DNA of 64,000 nt from Nocardioides sp. S5 (GCF_017310035.1 NZ_CP022296.1:310001-374000), one strand, 5' to 3'. Positions 26,726-36,006 are shown, numbered from the stretch's first letter. Notes: generated from the sequence alone by a model not told the origin. Translations and numbers: made by a program.

Positions 26726-28144
26726 ATGGCCACCAAGAAGGACCTCGTCGAGGCCCACGCCTTCAGCCGCCGCCGCCTGGTCACCGCGTTCGTCTCCGGC
26801 GCCCCGGGCGGCCGTGAGGTCGAGCCGGTGCGTCCCGGCCGGGTGCTCATCGGCGGCGTCGCGCTGTCGGTGCTGCTGCTCGCCGGTGCTGCGATCGCGG
26901 GCTTCCTGCTCGGCCGCCCGCCGGCCCAGTGGCTCGACGAGGGCAGCTTCATCATCTCCAAGGACACCGGCGAGCAGTACGTCGTGCTGCGCGGCGGCGA
27001 CGACCCGCTGCTCCAGCGCGTCCCCAACTACGTCTCGGCGCAGCTGCTGCTCGAGGACGCCGAGCTGACGCCCTACACCGTGCGCGACAAGTACATCCGC
27101 ACCGTGCAGCTCGGCGAGGACCTCGGCATCGAGGGTGCCCCGGCGGGTCTGCCGTCGGCGGGCGAGCTGGTGGACGACGGCTGGACCGCGTGCACCGGCT
27201 CCGAGGTCGGCATCAAGGTCGCCGTCCAGCAGACCCCGACGGTCGAGGACCTCACCGGCTCGGCGTTCCTGGTGTCCCACGAGGGCGAGCAGTGGCTCAT
27301 CGCCACGGCGCCGGCGGTGGGCAACCAGCAGGAGCGCGCCTACCGCTTCCCGATGCCGGCCAACCAGACCTCCGCCTCCACCGTCGGCAACCGCATCGGC
27401 TTCGGCGCCACCCCCGTCGAGGTCGACGTCGACTGGCTCAACCTCTTCCCCGAGCGCGACGCGCTGGAGGAGGACGCCTTCGGCGTCACGCAGCGCGGTG
27501 AGCAGGTGCCCTACGGCGACAGCCGCACCGACCTCTCCCGCTACCGCATCGGCGACCTGCTGCTCGCTGACACCGGGCGGTACTACCTGCTCGGCGACGA
27601 GGCTCCGGAGGAGCTCTCGCCGTTCGCCGGCATGGTCTACGACGTCGTCGGCCGCGCCGCCACCCCGGTCAGCGAGGACCTCGTCGCCTCGTTCGGGTCC
27701 ACGAAGTACCCCGCCGAGTGGCCGACCGCGCTCCCCGTCGCGGTGCGCGAAGGCGCGCTGTGCGGCGTCCTGCACCCCGCAGAGGGCGCCGACCCGGCCG
27801 TCAGCCTGGCGACCAACCCGACCGGTGCGGCCGACCCGAGCGAGGTCTCGTCGGGGCGCCACGAGGTCGACGTCGCGCCCAGCGCGGGGGCCTACGTCCA
27901 GTCCGGCTCCGAGGCCGCGGCCGACGCCGGCACTCCCTACGTCATCGACACCAAGGGCGAGAAGTACGCCCTCCTCGGTTCGCAGGTGCCGGACTTCATC
28001 GGCTACGCCGAGGTCGACCCGCCGCTCGTGCCCAGCACCTGGCTGGAGTTCTTCGAGCCCGGCGTGCCGTTGTCGACCAACCGGGCCCGACGGCTGCCCG
28101 ACAACGCGGCGCCCGCCGCCGCGGAAGAGGACAGCGGCTCGTGA
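26726..28144 (+). CDS. eccB: Type VII secretion protein EccB
   Basis: The 472-residue protein has a short cytoplasmic N-terminus with the family opening (KKDLVEAHAFSRRRLVTAFVSG), one membrane segment (about 48-70) and a large extracytoplasmic domain with repeated beta-rich units. The family's paired Cys are present (TACTG near 155 and ALCGV near 345). EccB proteins stabilise the periplasmic side of the ESX membrane complex. Its stop codon overlaps the GTG of mycP. Confidence 0.95.
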   Translation: MATKKDLVEAHAFSRRRLVTAFVSGAPGGREVEPVRPGRVLIGGVALSVLLLAGAAIAGFLLGRPPAQWLDEGSFIISKDTGEQYVVLRGGDDPLLQRVPNYVSAQLLLEDAELTPYTVRDKYIRTVQLGEDLGIEGAPAGLPSAGELVDDGWTACTGSEVGIKVAVQQTPTVEDLTGSAFLVSHEGEQWLIATAPAVGNQQERAYRFPMPANQTSASTVGNRIGFGATPVEVDVDWLNLFPERDALEEDAFGVTQRGEQVPYGDSRTDLSRYRIGDLLLADTGRYYLLGDEAPEELSPFAGMVYDVVGRAATPVSEDLVASFGSTKYPAEWPTALPVAVREGALCGVLHPAEGADPAVSLATNPTGAADPSEVSSGRHEVDVAPSAGAYVQSGSEAAADAGTPYVIDTKGEKYALLGSQVPDFIGYAEVDPPLVPSTWLEFFEPGVPLSTNRARRLPDNAAPAAAEEDSGS

Positions 28145-29382
28145 GCCGCGCACGACTGCGTACGACGCTGGCGGCCGGTCTGGTCGCCGCGGGGGTCGTG
28201 CCGCTGTGGGCGACCCCTGCCTCCGCGGAGCACGACGCGCCGTGCTCGGTCGGTGAGGTGCCGGGCTCGGAGCAGCTCGCCGACACGCACAGCAGGGACA
28301 ACCCGGCCTTCGAGCGGATGCACGTCGAGCAGGCGCAGGAGCTCGCCACCGGTCGCGGCGTGAAGGTCGCGGTCATCGACAGCGGCGTCATGCCGCTGCC
28401 GGGCATCGACCGCCCGACGGCCGTCGCGGTCGGCGGAGCGTCTGCGACGGGCATCCTGTCCGGCCACGGCACGATCGTCGCGGGCCTGATCGCCGGTCCG
28501 CGCGGCGTCGCCCCCGACGCGCAGGTCTTCGACTACAAGGTCTACGACACCGAGGTCGCCGACATCGCCGAAGGGGAGAAGCAGGTGACGTCGGCCGGGA
28601 TCGTCGCCGGCATCGAGGCCGTCATCGCCGACCACCGCACGCAGCAGTTCGACGTCGTCAACATCTCCCTCGCCGTGAACCAGTCGGACCCGAGGCTCGA
28701 GGCCGCGGTCGCGCGGCTCGTCGAGCTGCCGCTCGTCGTGGTGGCCGCGGCCGGCAACGCCGAGGAGGGCGACGGCTCCGACGACGAGTCCTTCAAGGGC
28801 ACGCCGGGCAACGACGCCGACGTCTACCCCGCCGACTACCCCGGCGTGCTGGCCGTGAGCGCGGTCCCGCCGGGCTTCGAGGACCCGGGCACCTACGTCC
28901 TGCCCAACCTCGACACCGACGTCGCCGCGCCCACGCTCGGCGCGATCTCGCTCAACGCGTCCGGGCAGGCGTGCGACGTCGTGGAGGTCGCGACGTCGTG
29001 GTCGGCGGCGGAGGTCAGCGGCATCATCGCGCTGCTGCGCGAGCGCTTCCCCCGCGAGACCCCGCAGCAGCTCGTCGCCCGCCTGCAGGCCACCACCGAG
29101 GGCGACGGCCCGGTGCAGGGCGAGGACGGTGCGGTCGCGAACCCGTGGACCGGAGCCGGTGTGGTGCAGGCCCACGACGCGCTCACCCGCGAGCTGAAGC
29201 CCGGACGGCAGGGAAGGATCGAGACGACCGTCGCCGAGACCCGCACCGACGCCCAGGCGCCTCCCGCGCCCGAGCGCATCGACCTGTTCAGCACCCCGCG
29301 CGCGATCCTGCTGTGGTCGGGCCTGGTCGCCGGATCGCTCCTGGCGCTGGCGTTCATGCTGCGCCCGCTGCTGCGCCGCTGA
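28141..29382 (+). CDS. mycP: Mycosin, type VII secretion-associated subtilisin-like protease
   Basis: The 413-residue protein starts with a GTG overlapping eccB by 4 bases. It has a signal peptide ending near ATPASA, a subtilase domain, and a C-terminal membrane anchor (about 386-408). The catalytic triad is complete: Asp80 (AVIDSG), His109 (GHGT) and Ser286 (ATSWSAAE), with the oxyanion Asn206 (AAGN). The Ser block is less typical than the usual GTSFAAP: it reads ATSWSAA and lacks the Pro. Mycosins stay membrane-bound outside the cell and are needed for ESX complex stability as well as for cleaving substrates. It is the last ESX gene here; no eccE follows. Confidence 0.95.
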   Translation: MSRARLRTTLAAGLVAAGVVPLWATPASAEHDAPCSVGEVPGSEQLADTHSRDNPAFERMHVEQAQELATGRGVKVAVIDSGVMPLPGIDRPTAVAVGGASATGILSGHGTIVAGLIAGPRGVAPDAQVFDYKVYDTEVADIAEGEKQVTSAGIVAGIEAVIADHRTQQFDVVNISLAVNQSDPRLEAAVARLVELPLVVVAAAGNAEEGDGSDDESFKGTPGNDADVYPADYPGVLAVSAVPPGFEDPGTYVLPNLDTDVAAPTLGAISLNASGQACDVVEVATSWSAAEVSGIIALLRERFPRETPQQLVARLQATTEGDGPVQGEDGAVANPWTGAGVVQAHDALTRELKPGRQGRIETTVAETRTDAQAPPAPERIDLFSTPRAILLWSGLVAGSLLALAFMLRPLLRR

Positions 29383-29435
29383 CGTTTGAGCCACGTTCCC
29401 CCGCCCCGTCCCCGACACCGTGATGGAATCGAGCC

Positions 29436-30503
29436 ATGACCGACACCACTGACGAGCCGGTTGCCGTCATCCTCGCCGGCGGGCAGGGCTCGCGCCTCTG
29501 GCCGATCAGCCGGGACCGCCGACCCAAGCAGTTCCAGCCCGTCGTGGGTGGTCGTCCGCTGCTCACGGGGACCATCGAGCGGCTCAGCGAGATCGTCGAC
29601 CCGTCCCGCATCCATGTCTCGACCCGCGCCCGGTTCGCCGACGCCGCCCGCGCCACGCTCGGCCCGGTGCCGCCGGAGAACCTGATCCTCGAGGAGGACC
29701 CGGCCGGGCCCGCAACGGCTTTCGCGCTCGGCATCGCGACGCTCGAGCACCGCTACGGCAACGTGCCGGCGCTGATCGCTCCGTCCGACCACCTGATCAC
29801 CGAGGACGAGGCCTTCAACCAGGCCTCGCGCGACATGCTCGCCCAGCTCGTCGAGACGCCCGAGTCGATGGTGGTGCTCGGCGCCGAGCCCACCGGCTTC
29901 GACGGCACCCTCGGCTACATCCACACCCAGGGGGAGGGCGGACCCGTCGAGGTGATCACCAGCTTCTTCGAGAAGCCCGACCCCGCGACGATCGACGAGA
30001 TCGGGGACGAGGGATCGCTATACTGGAACACCGCCTGCTACGGCGTACGGGTCCAGCAGGCGTGCGACGCCTACCGCGCCGCGATGCCGATGGTCTTCGA
30101 CGCCATCTCGCGGTTCACCGCCGACCGGCCGGACGTCAACGGCTACCGCGGTGCCGCGATCGGTGGTCACGAGCTCTACCCGTTGCTCGCCGCCGGGATG
30201 GAGTGCCTGGTCGTGCCGCGCCACCTCGGCTGGAGCGACATCGGCACCTGGAAGCGACTGGAGCAGGTGCTCGCCGCCGACGACGAGCACGCCATCGGCC
30301 CCGCCCTGCAGCTGGAGAGCGACGACGTCCTCGTCGCCAGCATGGACGGGCGGCCCGTCATCACGCTCGGGGCGACGGGCCTCGTCGTGGTGTCGCACGA
30401 GGACGCGGTCTACGTCCTCGACAAGAAGCTGGCCCTCGACGCCGGCGGCCTCGCACACCTGCGTTCGCTCCTCGCGGCCAGCACCCGCGAAGATCTCCTC
30501 TGA
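29436..30503 (+). CDS. manC: Mannose-1-phosphate guanylyltransferase
   Basis: The 355-residue nucleotidyltransferase makes GDP-mannose from mannose-1-phosphate and GTP. The nucleotide-binding signature VILAGGQGSRLWPISRDRRPKQF (about 11-33), the substrate motif FFEKPD (about 172-177) and the SDIGTW block are intact. It lacks the C-terminal isomerase domain of bifunctional ManC enzymes. The next gene, a sugar-nucleotide epimerase, starts 26 bases downstream, so both probably supply precursors for cell-surface glycans. Confidence 0.93.
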   Translation: MTDTTDEPVAVILAGGQGSRLWPISRDRRPKQFQPVVGGRPLLTGTIERLSEIVDPSRIHVSTRARFADAARATLGPVPPENLILEEDPAGPATAFALGIATLEHRYGNVPALIAPSDHLITEDEAFNQASRDMLAQLVETPESMVVLGAEPTGFDGTLGYIHTQGEGGPVEVITSFFEKPDPATIDEIGDEGSLYWNTACYGVRVQQACDAYRAAMPMVFDAISRFTADRPDVNGYRGAAIGGHELYPLLAAGMECLVVPRHLGWSDIGTWKRLEQVLAADDEHAIGPALQLESDDVLVASMDGRPVITLGATGLVVVSHEDAVYVLDKKLALDAGGLAHLRSLLAASTREDLL

Positions 30504-30529
30504 CGCCTCGCTCCCACCCGAAGGAACCC

Positions 30530-31831
30530 ATGTCCCACGAGAACAGCCAGCACATCGTCGTCGTCGGCACCAAGCCCGACATCATCAAGCAGGCGCCGAT
30601 CTACCACGAGCTGCGCAACCGCGGGCACGACGTCGTGCTGTGCCACACCGGCCAGCACTACGACCACAACCTCTCGCAGTCGATGCTCGACGAGTTCGGT
30701 GTCCGCGAGGACGTGAACCTCGAGGTGCGCGGCGGCGTCAACGACCTGGTCTCCGGGATCACCGCCAAGCTCGCCCTCTACCTGCGGGGCTTCGCCGAGC
30801 GGGGCGGCTTCCCGATCACCTACGTGCACGGTGACACCACCACTGCGATGGCGGGCGCGCTCGCCACGTTCGGCGAGCGCCAGGCACTGGTCCACGTCGA
30901 GGCGGGCCTGCGCACGTTGTCGCCGAAGCCGGAGGTGCTGCAGGGCTGGCTCGACCAGGGCGCCGACCTCGACTGGGCTTCGTTCCGGGAGCAGTCGATC
31001 GACCGCAACAGCTGGTCCAAGGGCAGCCGCGAGCCCTCGCCCGAGCAGTTCAACACCCGCGTCGCCGACGCCGGCACCGACCTGCACGCCGCCCCGGTCG
31101 AGCTCAACCGCGAGTTCCTCGTCGACGAGGGCTTCGCGCCCGCCGCGATCGACGTCGTCGGCAACTCCGTCGTCGACGCGCTCGCGCAGGCGGTCGCCGG
31201 CAGCGACAAGAACCAGGTGCTGCAGAAGTTCCCGCAGATGGGCGACGGGTCGTTCCTGCGCTTCTGCGTCCACCGGCGCGAGAACACCACCAACCACTTC
31301 CGGTTCAACCTGCTGATGGACGCGATGGAGTCGCTGCTCGAGCAGGGACACCACGTCCTCTTCATCCGCCTGCTCGGCACCGAGGCCGCCATCGACAACT
31401 TCGGTCGCCGCCAGTGGCTCGAGGACCTCGAGGCGAGGTACGGCGACGCGCTGATCTCGACCCCGGTGTGGGACAGCTACCTCGACGTGGTCGCCGCCAT
31501 GTCGATGTGCGCGGTGATCGTGACCGACTCCGGCTCGATCGTGGAGGAGGCCAACGTGCTCCAGGTGCCGTGCGTGACCCTGCGCTTCGGCTCCGACCGC
31601 TCCGAGACCTTCCTGGCCGGCAGCAACTTCCTCGCCCCGCCCATCGACAAGGCGCTGATGACCAGCGTCATCCACAACGTCTTCGAGCACCGCGCCGAGC
31701 TGTCGTGGGACCGCGTCTACCCCGAGGGCGCCTCGCGGATGCTCGTCGACGCGGTCGAGCGGCGCCTCGACGAGGGCAGCCTGCTGATCTCCGAGGAGTG
31801 GCGCTACGGCCTCAAGGCGCAGCTGCGCTGA
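30530..31831 (+). CDS. UDP-GlcNAc 2-epimerase-like enzyme (non-hydrolysing, WecB family) with insertion
   Basis: The ATG at 30530 follows AAGGAA. The 433-residue protein carries the family landmarks GTKPDIIK, TGQHYDH, VHGDTTT, VEAGLR, VHRREN and TDSGSIVEEA, so it should interconvert UDP-N-acetylglucosamine and UDP-N-acetylmannosamine or act on a related sugar. It is about 60 residues longer than typical WecB. An extra acidic and aromatic segment (about residues 133-175) lies between VEAGLR and the NTR block. The usual GTRPE opening reads GTKPD, and the TERPE segment near the end reads SDRSET. Substrate may therefore differ from textbook WecB. Confidence 0.85.
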   Translation: MSHENSQHIVVVGTKPDIIKQAPIYHELRNRGHDVVLCHTGQHYDHNLSQSMLDEFGVREDVNLEVRGGVNDLVSGITAKLALYLRGFAERGGFPITYVHGDTTTAMAGALATFGERQALVHVEAGLRTLSPKPEVLQGWLDQGADLDWASFREQSIDRNSWSKGSREPSPEQFNTRVADAGTDLHAAPVELNREFLVDEGFAPAAIDVVGNSVVDALAQAVAGSDKNQVLQKFPQMGDGSFLRFCVHRRENTTNHFRFNLLMDAMESLLEQGHHVLFIRLLGTEAAIDNFGRRQWLEDLEARYGDALISTPVWDSYLDVVAAMSMCAVIVTDSGSIVEEANVLQVPCVTLRFGSDRSETFLAGSNFLAPPIDKALMTSVIHNVFEHRAELSWDRVYPEGASRMLVDAVERRLDEGSLLISEEWRYGLKAQLR

Positions 31832-31852
31832 GCGGCGTACACCGGACGAACG

Positions 31853-31888
31853 ACGAGGCCCCGTACCGTGATCGGTGCGGGGCCTCGT
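31853..31888. terminator. Bidirectional hairpin terminator
   Basis: ACGAGGCCCCG (31853-31863) pairs with CGGGGCCTCGT (31878-31888), 11 bp with an inner partial stem. It lies between the ends of the plus-strand epimerase gene and the minus-strand tRNA-Ser, so it can serve both. Confidence 0.8.
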
Positions 31889-31893
31889 GCCGG

Positions 31894-31979
31894 CGGAGGT
31901 AGGGGGATTCGAACCCCCGAGGGCTATTAACCCAACCCGCTTTCCAAGCGAGCGCCATAGGCCACTAGGCGATACCTCC
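31894..31979 (-). tRNA. tRNA-Ser, anticodon GGA
   Basis: This class II tRNA on the reverse strand has acceptor stem GGAGGTA/TACCTCC, anticodon loop TTGGAAA giving GGA, a long variable arm, and a TTCGAAT T-loop. It reads UCC and UCU. It is the third serine tRNA in the window. Confidence 0.96.
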
Positions 31980-32061
31980 GCCGAGGAGAGTACCGGTCGG
32001 CTCCACGAGCGGTGAAATCGCCCGACCGCCGACGGTGCCCCGGCCATCGCGCCCCCTCGGT

Positions 32062-32091
32062 TTGGGCGCCCGGCGAGGCTCCGCCTAGACT
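32062..32091 (+). promoter_or_regulatory. Promoter of the SRP RNA
   Basis: TTGGGC (32062-32067) and TAGACT (32086-32091) are separated by 18 bases, and the RNA's paired 5' end begins 8 bases later at 32099. Confidence 0.6.
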
Positions 32092-32098
32092 CCCGGCA

Positions 32099-32183
32099 AC
32101 CCCCCACGTGGCGTCACCTCGCCCAATCCCCCAGGGCCGGAAGGCAGCAAGGGTCAGTGAGCTCTGACGGGTGCGTGGGGGGC
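32099..32183 (+). ncRNA. ffs: Signal recognition particle RNA, small bacterial type
   Basis: The universally conserved tip CAGGGCCGGAAGGCAGCAAG is present, which binds Ffh and the FtsY-contacting face. CCCCCCACG (32100-32108) pairs with CGTGGGGGG (32174-32182) to close the hairpin. The RNA guides ribosomes making membrane proteins to the membrane. It lies directly upstream of dnaX. Confidence 0.95.
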
Positions 32184-32255
32184 CTTTCCATGTCCTTTCC
32201 ACCTCAGGGGGCGGGCCTGTGGTCGCTGTGGGTGGTCACGGTTAGGGTTCACGAC

Positions 32256-34412
32256 GTGGAGTCACCGCTCGCGCTCTATCGCCGCTACCGGCCCGAGACC
32301 TTCCAGGAGGTCATCGGGCAGGACCACGTGACGGAGCCGTTGCGGGCGGCGCTGGCGGCCAACCGGGTCAACCACGCCTACCTCTTCTCCGGCCCCCGCG
32401 GCTGCGGCAAGACCACCTCGGCCCGGATCCTGGCCCGTGCGCTCAACTGCGCGCAGGCCCCGATCTCCGACCCGTGCGGTGAGTGCGACAGCTGCCGCGA
32501 CCTGGCCCGCGGTGGTCCCGGCTCGATCGACGTCATCGAGATCGACGCCGCCTCCCACGGTGGTGTGGACGACGCGCGCGACCTGCGCGAGAAGGCGTTC
32601 TTCGCCCCGGTGCGCGACCGCTACAAGGTCTACATCATCGACGAGGCCCACATGGTCACCACGCAGGGCTTCAACGCCCTGCTCAAGCTGGTCGAGGAGC
32701 CGCCGCCGCACCTGCGCTTCATCTTCGCCACGACCGAGCCCGACAAGGTGCTGCCGACGATCCGCTCGCGCACCCACCACTACCCCTTCCGGCTGATCCC
32801 GCCGCGCCTGCTGAGCGACTACCTCTCCCAGCTCGCCGGTGAGGAGGGGGTGAGCATCGAGCCGGCCGCCCTGCCCCTCGTCGTACGCGCCGGGGCGGGG
32901 TCCGCGCGCGACACGCTGTCCGTGCTCGACCAGCTCCTCGGTGGCGCCGGTCCGGGCGGCGTCACCCACAAGCTGGCCACCGACCTGCTCGGCTTCACCC
33001 CCGACTCGCTGCTCGACGAGGTGGTCGAGGCCTTCGCCACCCGCGACGGTGCCGCGGTCTTCTCGGTCGTGGACAAGGTCGTCGAGACCGGCCAGGACCC
33101 GCGCCGCTTCACCGAGGACCTGCTGCGCCGCCTGCGCGACCTCGTCATCGTCACCGCCGTGCCCGACGCCCCGGCCACGGGCCTCATCGACGTCGCCGAG
33201 GACGCGGGGGAGCGGCTGGTGGCCCAGGCCGCGCGCTTCGGGGCCATCGAGCTCAGCCGCGCGGCCGACATCGTCGCCTCCGGGCTGACCGAGATGCGCG
33301 GGGCCACCGCCCCCCGCCTGCTGCTCGAGCTGCTCTGCGCCCGCGTGCTGCTGCCGGGCGCCGACCACACGGCCGACGGCGTGATGGCGCGCCTGGAGCG
33401 CCTGGAGCGCCGCATGGACGTCACCGGGGCCCCGGCTCCCGCCGCGGTCGCGCGGGCGGCGGCGGCACCGGCTCCCGCCGCGGCACCGGCTCCTGCCGCG
33501 GTGTCCCCGGCTGCTCCCGTGGCGGCCCCCGGTCCGGCGCGCGCCGACGAGCCCGCGCCGCCGCCCCCGGTGCCGACCACCCCTCCTGCCGAGGCCCAGG
33601 CGCCGTCGCGGCCCGAGGCGCCGACCCCGGTGCGCGACGACGGTCCCGCGCCGCCCCCGCCGATGCCCACCTCGCTGCCCGAGCCGCCGCAGCCCCCGCC
33701 GACGACGGCCGAGCCCGCGCCGGAGCCGTCGGCCCCGGCCGCCCCGGGCACGCCCGTGGCCGAGCAGCCGGCAGGACCGCGCGGTGGCCTCAGCCTCGTC
33801 GACGTACGCCGCCTGTGGCCCGACATCCTCGAGCAGACCAAGAACCGTCGCCGCCTGGCCTGGATGGTGCTCTCCCAGCACGCCCACGTCGTCGACGTCG
33901 ATGGCACCCGCCTGACCGTGGGCTTCGCCAACTCCGGCGCGCGCGACTCCTTCGTCAACGGCGGCTGCGACGAGATCCTGCGCCAGGCCGCGATCGACGT
34001 CGTCGGCATGGACTGGCGCGTCGAGTCCATCGTCGACCAGTCCGGTGCCGCCGCGGAGGCACCCGTGGTGCGCCAGTCGGCCACCGCCGCGCCTCCGCAG
34101 CCCGGCCTGGCCGCTGCGCCGGCCGCGGACGCACCCGACGGCCCGCCGTCGTGGGTCACCGGTGAGTCCGCCGCGCCCGACGCCCCGGTTCCGCCTCCGT
34201 CGCCGGCACCCGTCGTGTCCGCGGCCCCGGCGCGCGAGGCGCTGGAGGCTGCCCGTGCGGGTGGCACGCCCGAGGCGTCCGAGCCCGTCCGGTCGGCCGA
34301 CGACGACGTCGACCCCGACGACCCCGACGCCGAGTCGGCCGCGCTCGACACCGAGTCCCTGCTGAGCCAGACGCTCGGCGCGCGGCTGATCGAAGAGATT
34401 CGCAACGACTGA
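32256..34412 (+). CDS. dnaX: DNA polymerase III subunit gamma/tau
   Basis: The clamp-loader ATPase begins with the GTG at 32256 (ESPLALYRRYRPETFQE is the normal start). The 718-residue protein has Walker A GPRGCGKT (46-53), a four-Cys zinc module (LNCAQAPISDPCGECDSC), Walker B YIIDEAHM, the SARDTLSVLDQL sensor region, then a long Pro/Ala-rich linker (about 390-500) and a C-terminal tau-type domain. The disordered Pro-rich linker is typical of actinobacteria. The gene heads the conserved dnaX-ybaB-recR order. Confidence 0.95.
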   Translation: MESPLALYRRYRPETFQEVIGQDHVTEPLRAALAANRVNHAYLFSGPRGCGKTTSARILARALNCAQAPISDPCGECDSCRDLARGGPGSIDVIEIDAASHGGVDDARDLREKAFFAPVRDRYKVYIIDEAHMVTTQGFNALLKLVEEPPPHLRFIFATTEPDKVLPTIRSRTHHYPFRLIPPRLLSDYLSQLAGEEGVSIEPAALPLVVRAGAGSARDTLSVLDQLLGGAGPGGVTHKLATDLLGFTPDSLLDEVVEAFATRDGAAVFSVVDKVVETGQDPRRFTEDLLRRLRDLVIVTAVPDAPATGLIDVAEDAGERLVAQAARFGAIELSRAADIVASGLTEMRGATAPRLLLELLCARVLLPGADHTADGVMARLERLERRMDVTGAPAPAAVARAAAAPAPAAAPAPAAVSPAAPVAAPGPARADEPAPPPPVPTTPPAEAQAPSRPEAPTPVRDDGPAPPPPMPTSLPEPPQPPPTTAEPAPEPSAPAAPGTPVAEQPAGPRGGLSLVDVRRLWPDILEQTKNRRRLAWMVLSQHAHVVDVDGTRLTVGFANSGARDSFVNGGCDEILRQAAIDVVGMDWRVESIVDQSGAAAEAPVVRQSATAAPPQPGLAAAPAADAPDGPPSWVTGESAAPDAPVPPPSPAPVVSAAPAREALEAARAGGTPEASEPVRSADDDVDPDDPDAESAALDTESLLSQTLGARLIEEIRND

Positions 34413-34443
34413 TGCACGTCCCATCCACGACGCGGGAGACCCG

Positions 34444-34821
34444 ATGACCCAGAACCCCTTCGACGCCCTCGGCGGCGGCGGCTTCGACATGAACGCCCTG
34501 CTCCAGCAGGCCCAGCAGATGCAGCAGCAGCTCGAGGAGGCGCAGGCCGACCTCGCCCGCCAGACCGTCGACGGCACCGTCGCCGGCGGCGCGGTCTCGG
34601 TCACCGCCAACGGTGTCGGCGAGCTGGTGGGCGTCACGATCCGCACCGGCGAGTTCGACGGCAACGACCCCGACGACCTCTCGGACCTGTCCGACCTGAT
34701 CGTCGCGGCCTACCGCGACGCCCGGGCCAAGTCCGAGGCCCTGGCGAGCGAGTCGATGGGTCCGCTCACCGACGGGCTCGGCGGCGGGGCCGGTGGCCTC
34801 GGCCTCCCCGGCCTGGGCTGA
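34444..34821 (+). CDS. YbaB/EbfC-family nucleoid-associated protein
   Basis: This 125-residue protein has a Gly-rich start, a coiled segment rich in Gln ([20 protein letters not shown]) and the family core [22 protein letters not shown]. The family forms tweezer-like dimers that bind DNA. Its place between dnaX and recR is conserved across bacteria. The tail is Gly-rich. Confidence 0.93.
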   Translation: MTQNPFDALGGGGFDMNALLQQAQQMQQQLEEAQADLARQTVDGTVAGGAVSVTANGVGELVGVTIRTGEFDGNDPDDLSDLSDLIVAAYRDARAKSEALASESMGPLTDGLGGGAGGLGLPGLG

Positions 34822-34831
34822 GGGGCTTCAT

Positions 34832-35428
34832 TTGTACGAGGGCGTCGTCCAGGACCTGATCGACGAGCTGGGCCGACTGCCCGGCGTCGGTCCCAAGAGC
34901 GCGCAACGGATCGCCTTCCACCTGCTCCAGGCCGAGCCCGCCGACGTACGCCGTCTCGCCGACGTGCTGATCGAGGTCAAGGCGCGGGTGAAGTTCTGCT
35001 CCGTCTGCTTCAACGTCAGCGAGGACGAGCAGTGCCGGATCTGCCGCGACGAGCGGCGCGACCCGAGCGTGCTGTGCGTCGTCGAGGAGTACAAGGACGT
35101 CGTCGCCATCGAGCGCACCCGCGAGTTCCGCGGCCGCTACCACGTGCTCGGCGGGGCGATCTCGCCGATCGACGGCATCGGACCCGACCAGCTCCACGTC
35201 AAGGAGCTCATGCCCCGACTGGCCGACGGCACGGTCACCGAGGTCATCCTCGCCACCGACCCCAACCTCGAGGGCGAGGCCACCGCGACCTACCTCACGC
35301 GCCTGCTCCTGCCGATGGGCTTGCGCGTCACCCGCTTGGCGAGTGGACTGCCCGTGGGCGGTGATCTCGAGTACGCCGACGAGGTCACGCTCGGCCGCGC
35401 ATTCGCCGGAAGGAGATCAGCACAATGA
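34832..35428 (+). CDS. recR: Recombination protein RecR
   Basis: The start is taken as TTG at 34832, because [26 protein letters not shown] matches the family's beginning and AGGGG lies a few bases upstream; an ATG 39 bases earlier would overlap ybaB. The 198-residue length is normal. A helix-hairpin-helix ([17 protein letters not shown]), a four-Cys zinc finger ([16 protein letters not shown]) and a Toprim domain ([12 protein letters not shown]) are visible. RecR works with RecF and RecO to load RecA at gaps. Its stop overlaps the next start by 4 bases. Confidence 0.95.
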   Translation: MYEGVVQDLIDELGRLPGVGPKSAQRIAFHLLQAEPADVRRLADVLIEVKARVKFCSVCFNVSEDEQCRICRDERRDPSVLCVVEEYKDVVAIERTREFRGRYHVLGGAISPIDGIGPDQLHVKELMPRLADGTVTEVILATDPNLEGEATATYLTRLLLPMGLRVTRLASGLPVGGDLEYADEVTLGRAFAGRRSAQ

Positions 35429-36006
35429 CCGACGCCGACCAGATCAGGTTCGAGGAGCAGATCGCCGACTCGGTGACCAGCTTCCTGCTCGCCTTGCGCG
35501 AGATCGCCCGCGAGGGCAACGGCTCGGAGGCCGTGTCGCTGCTGCTCCTCGAGATCAGCCAGGTGCTGCTCGCGGGTGCCCGCCTGGGTGCGCAGACCGA
35601 CTTCGCCCCGCGCGAGGAGTTCCAGCCCGACGTGGGTCCGGAGGCCGACATCGACGAGCTCCGGCTGCGCCTGGCCGACATGCTCGAGGGCGTCGACTCC
35701 TACACCTTCGTCTTCGACCCCTACGTCCCCGAGGTGGTGGAGAGCCGTCTGTCCGACGACCTCGCCTCGATCGCCATCGACCTCGAGAACGGCCTGCGCC
35801 ACTTCCGCGCCGGCAACGTCGAGGAGGCGTTGTGGTGGTGGCAGTTCTCCTACGTCAACAACTGGGGCAACCTCGCCGGTGCCGCGCTCAACGCGCTGCT
35901 CACGGTCGTGGCGCACGACCGCTTCGACACCGACTTCGTCGCCAACGCGGCAGCGGTCGCGGTCGCCGATGAGATGCTGGAGGTCGACCCGGCCGAGCAG
36001 CCGTAG
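35425..36006 (+). CDS. DUF5063-family protein
   Basis: This 193-residue acidic protein has no membrane segment and is translationally coupled to recR (ATGA overlap). [23 protein letters not shown] block (about 136-157) is the most distinctive part. The family is commonly found just after recR in actinomycetes, and its role is unknown. Confidence 0.8.
   Translation: MTDADQIRFEEQIADSVTSFLLALREIAREGNGSEAVSLLLLEISQVLLAGARLGAQTDFAPREEFQPDVGPEADIDELRLRLADMLEGVDSYTFVFDPYVPEVVESRLSDDLASIAIDLENGLRHFRAGNVEEALWWWQFSYVNNWGNLAGAALNALLTVVAHDRFDTDFVANAAAVAVADEMLEVDPAEQP

Noticed and set aside
24445..27027. An 860-codon minus-strand frame across the WXG100 and eccD genes
   Set aside because: It is opposite well-recognised ESX genes and has no recognisable domain.
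33420..33780. Pro/Ala-rich repeat tract as an inserted repeat element
   Set aside because: It is the disordered linker of DnaX, which is normally long and Pro-rich in actinobacteria.
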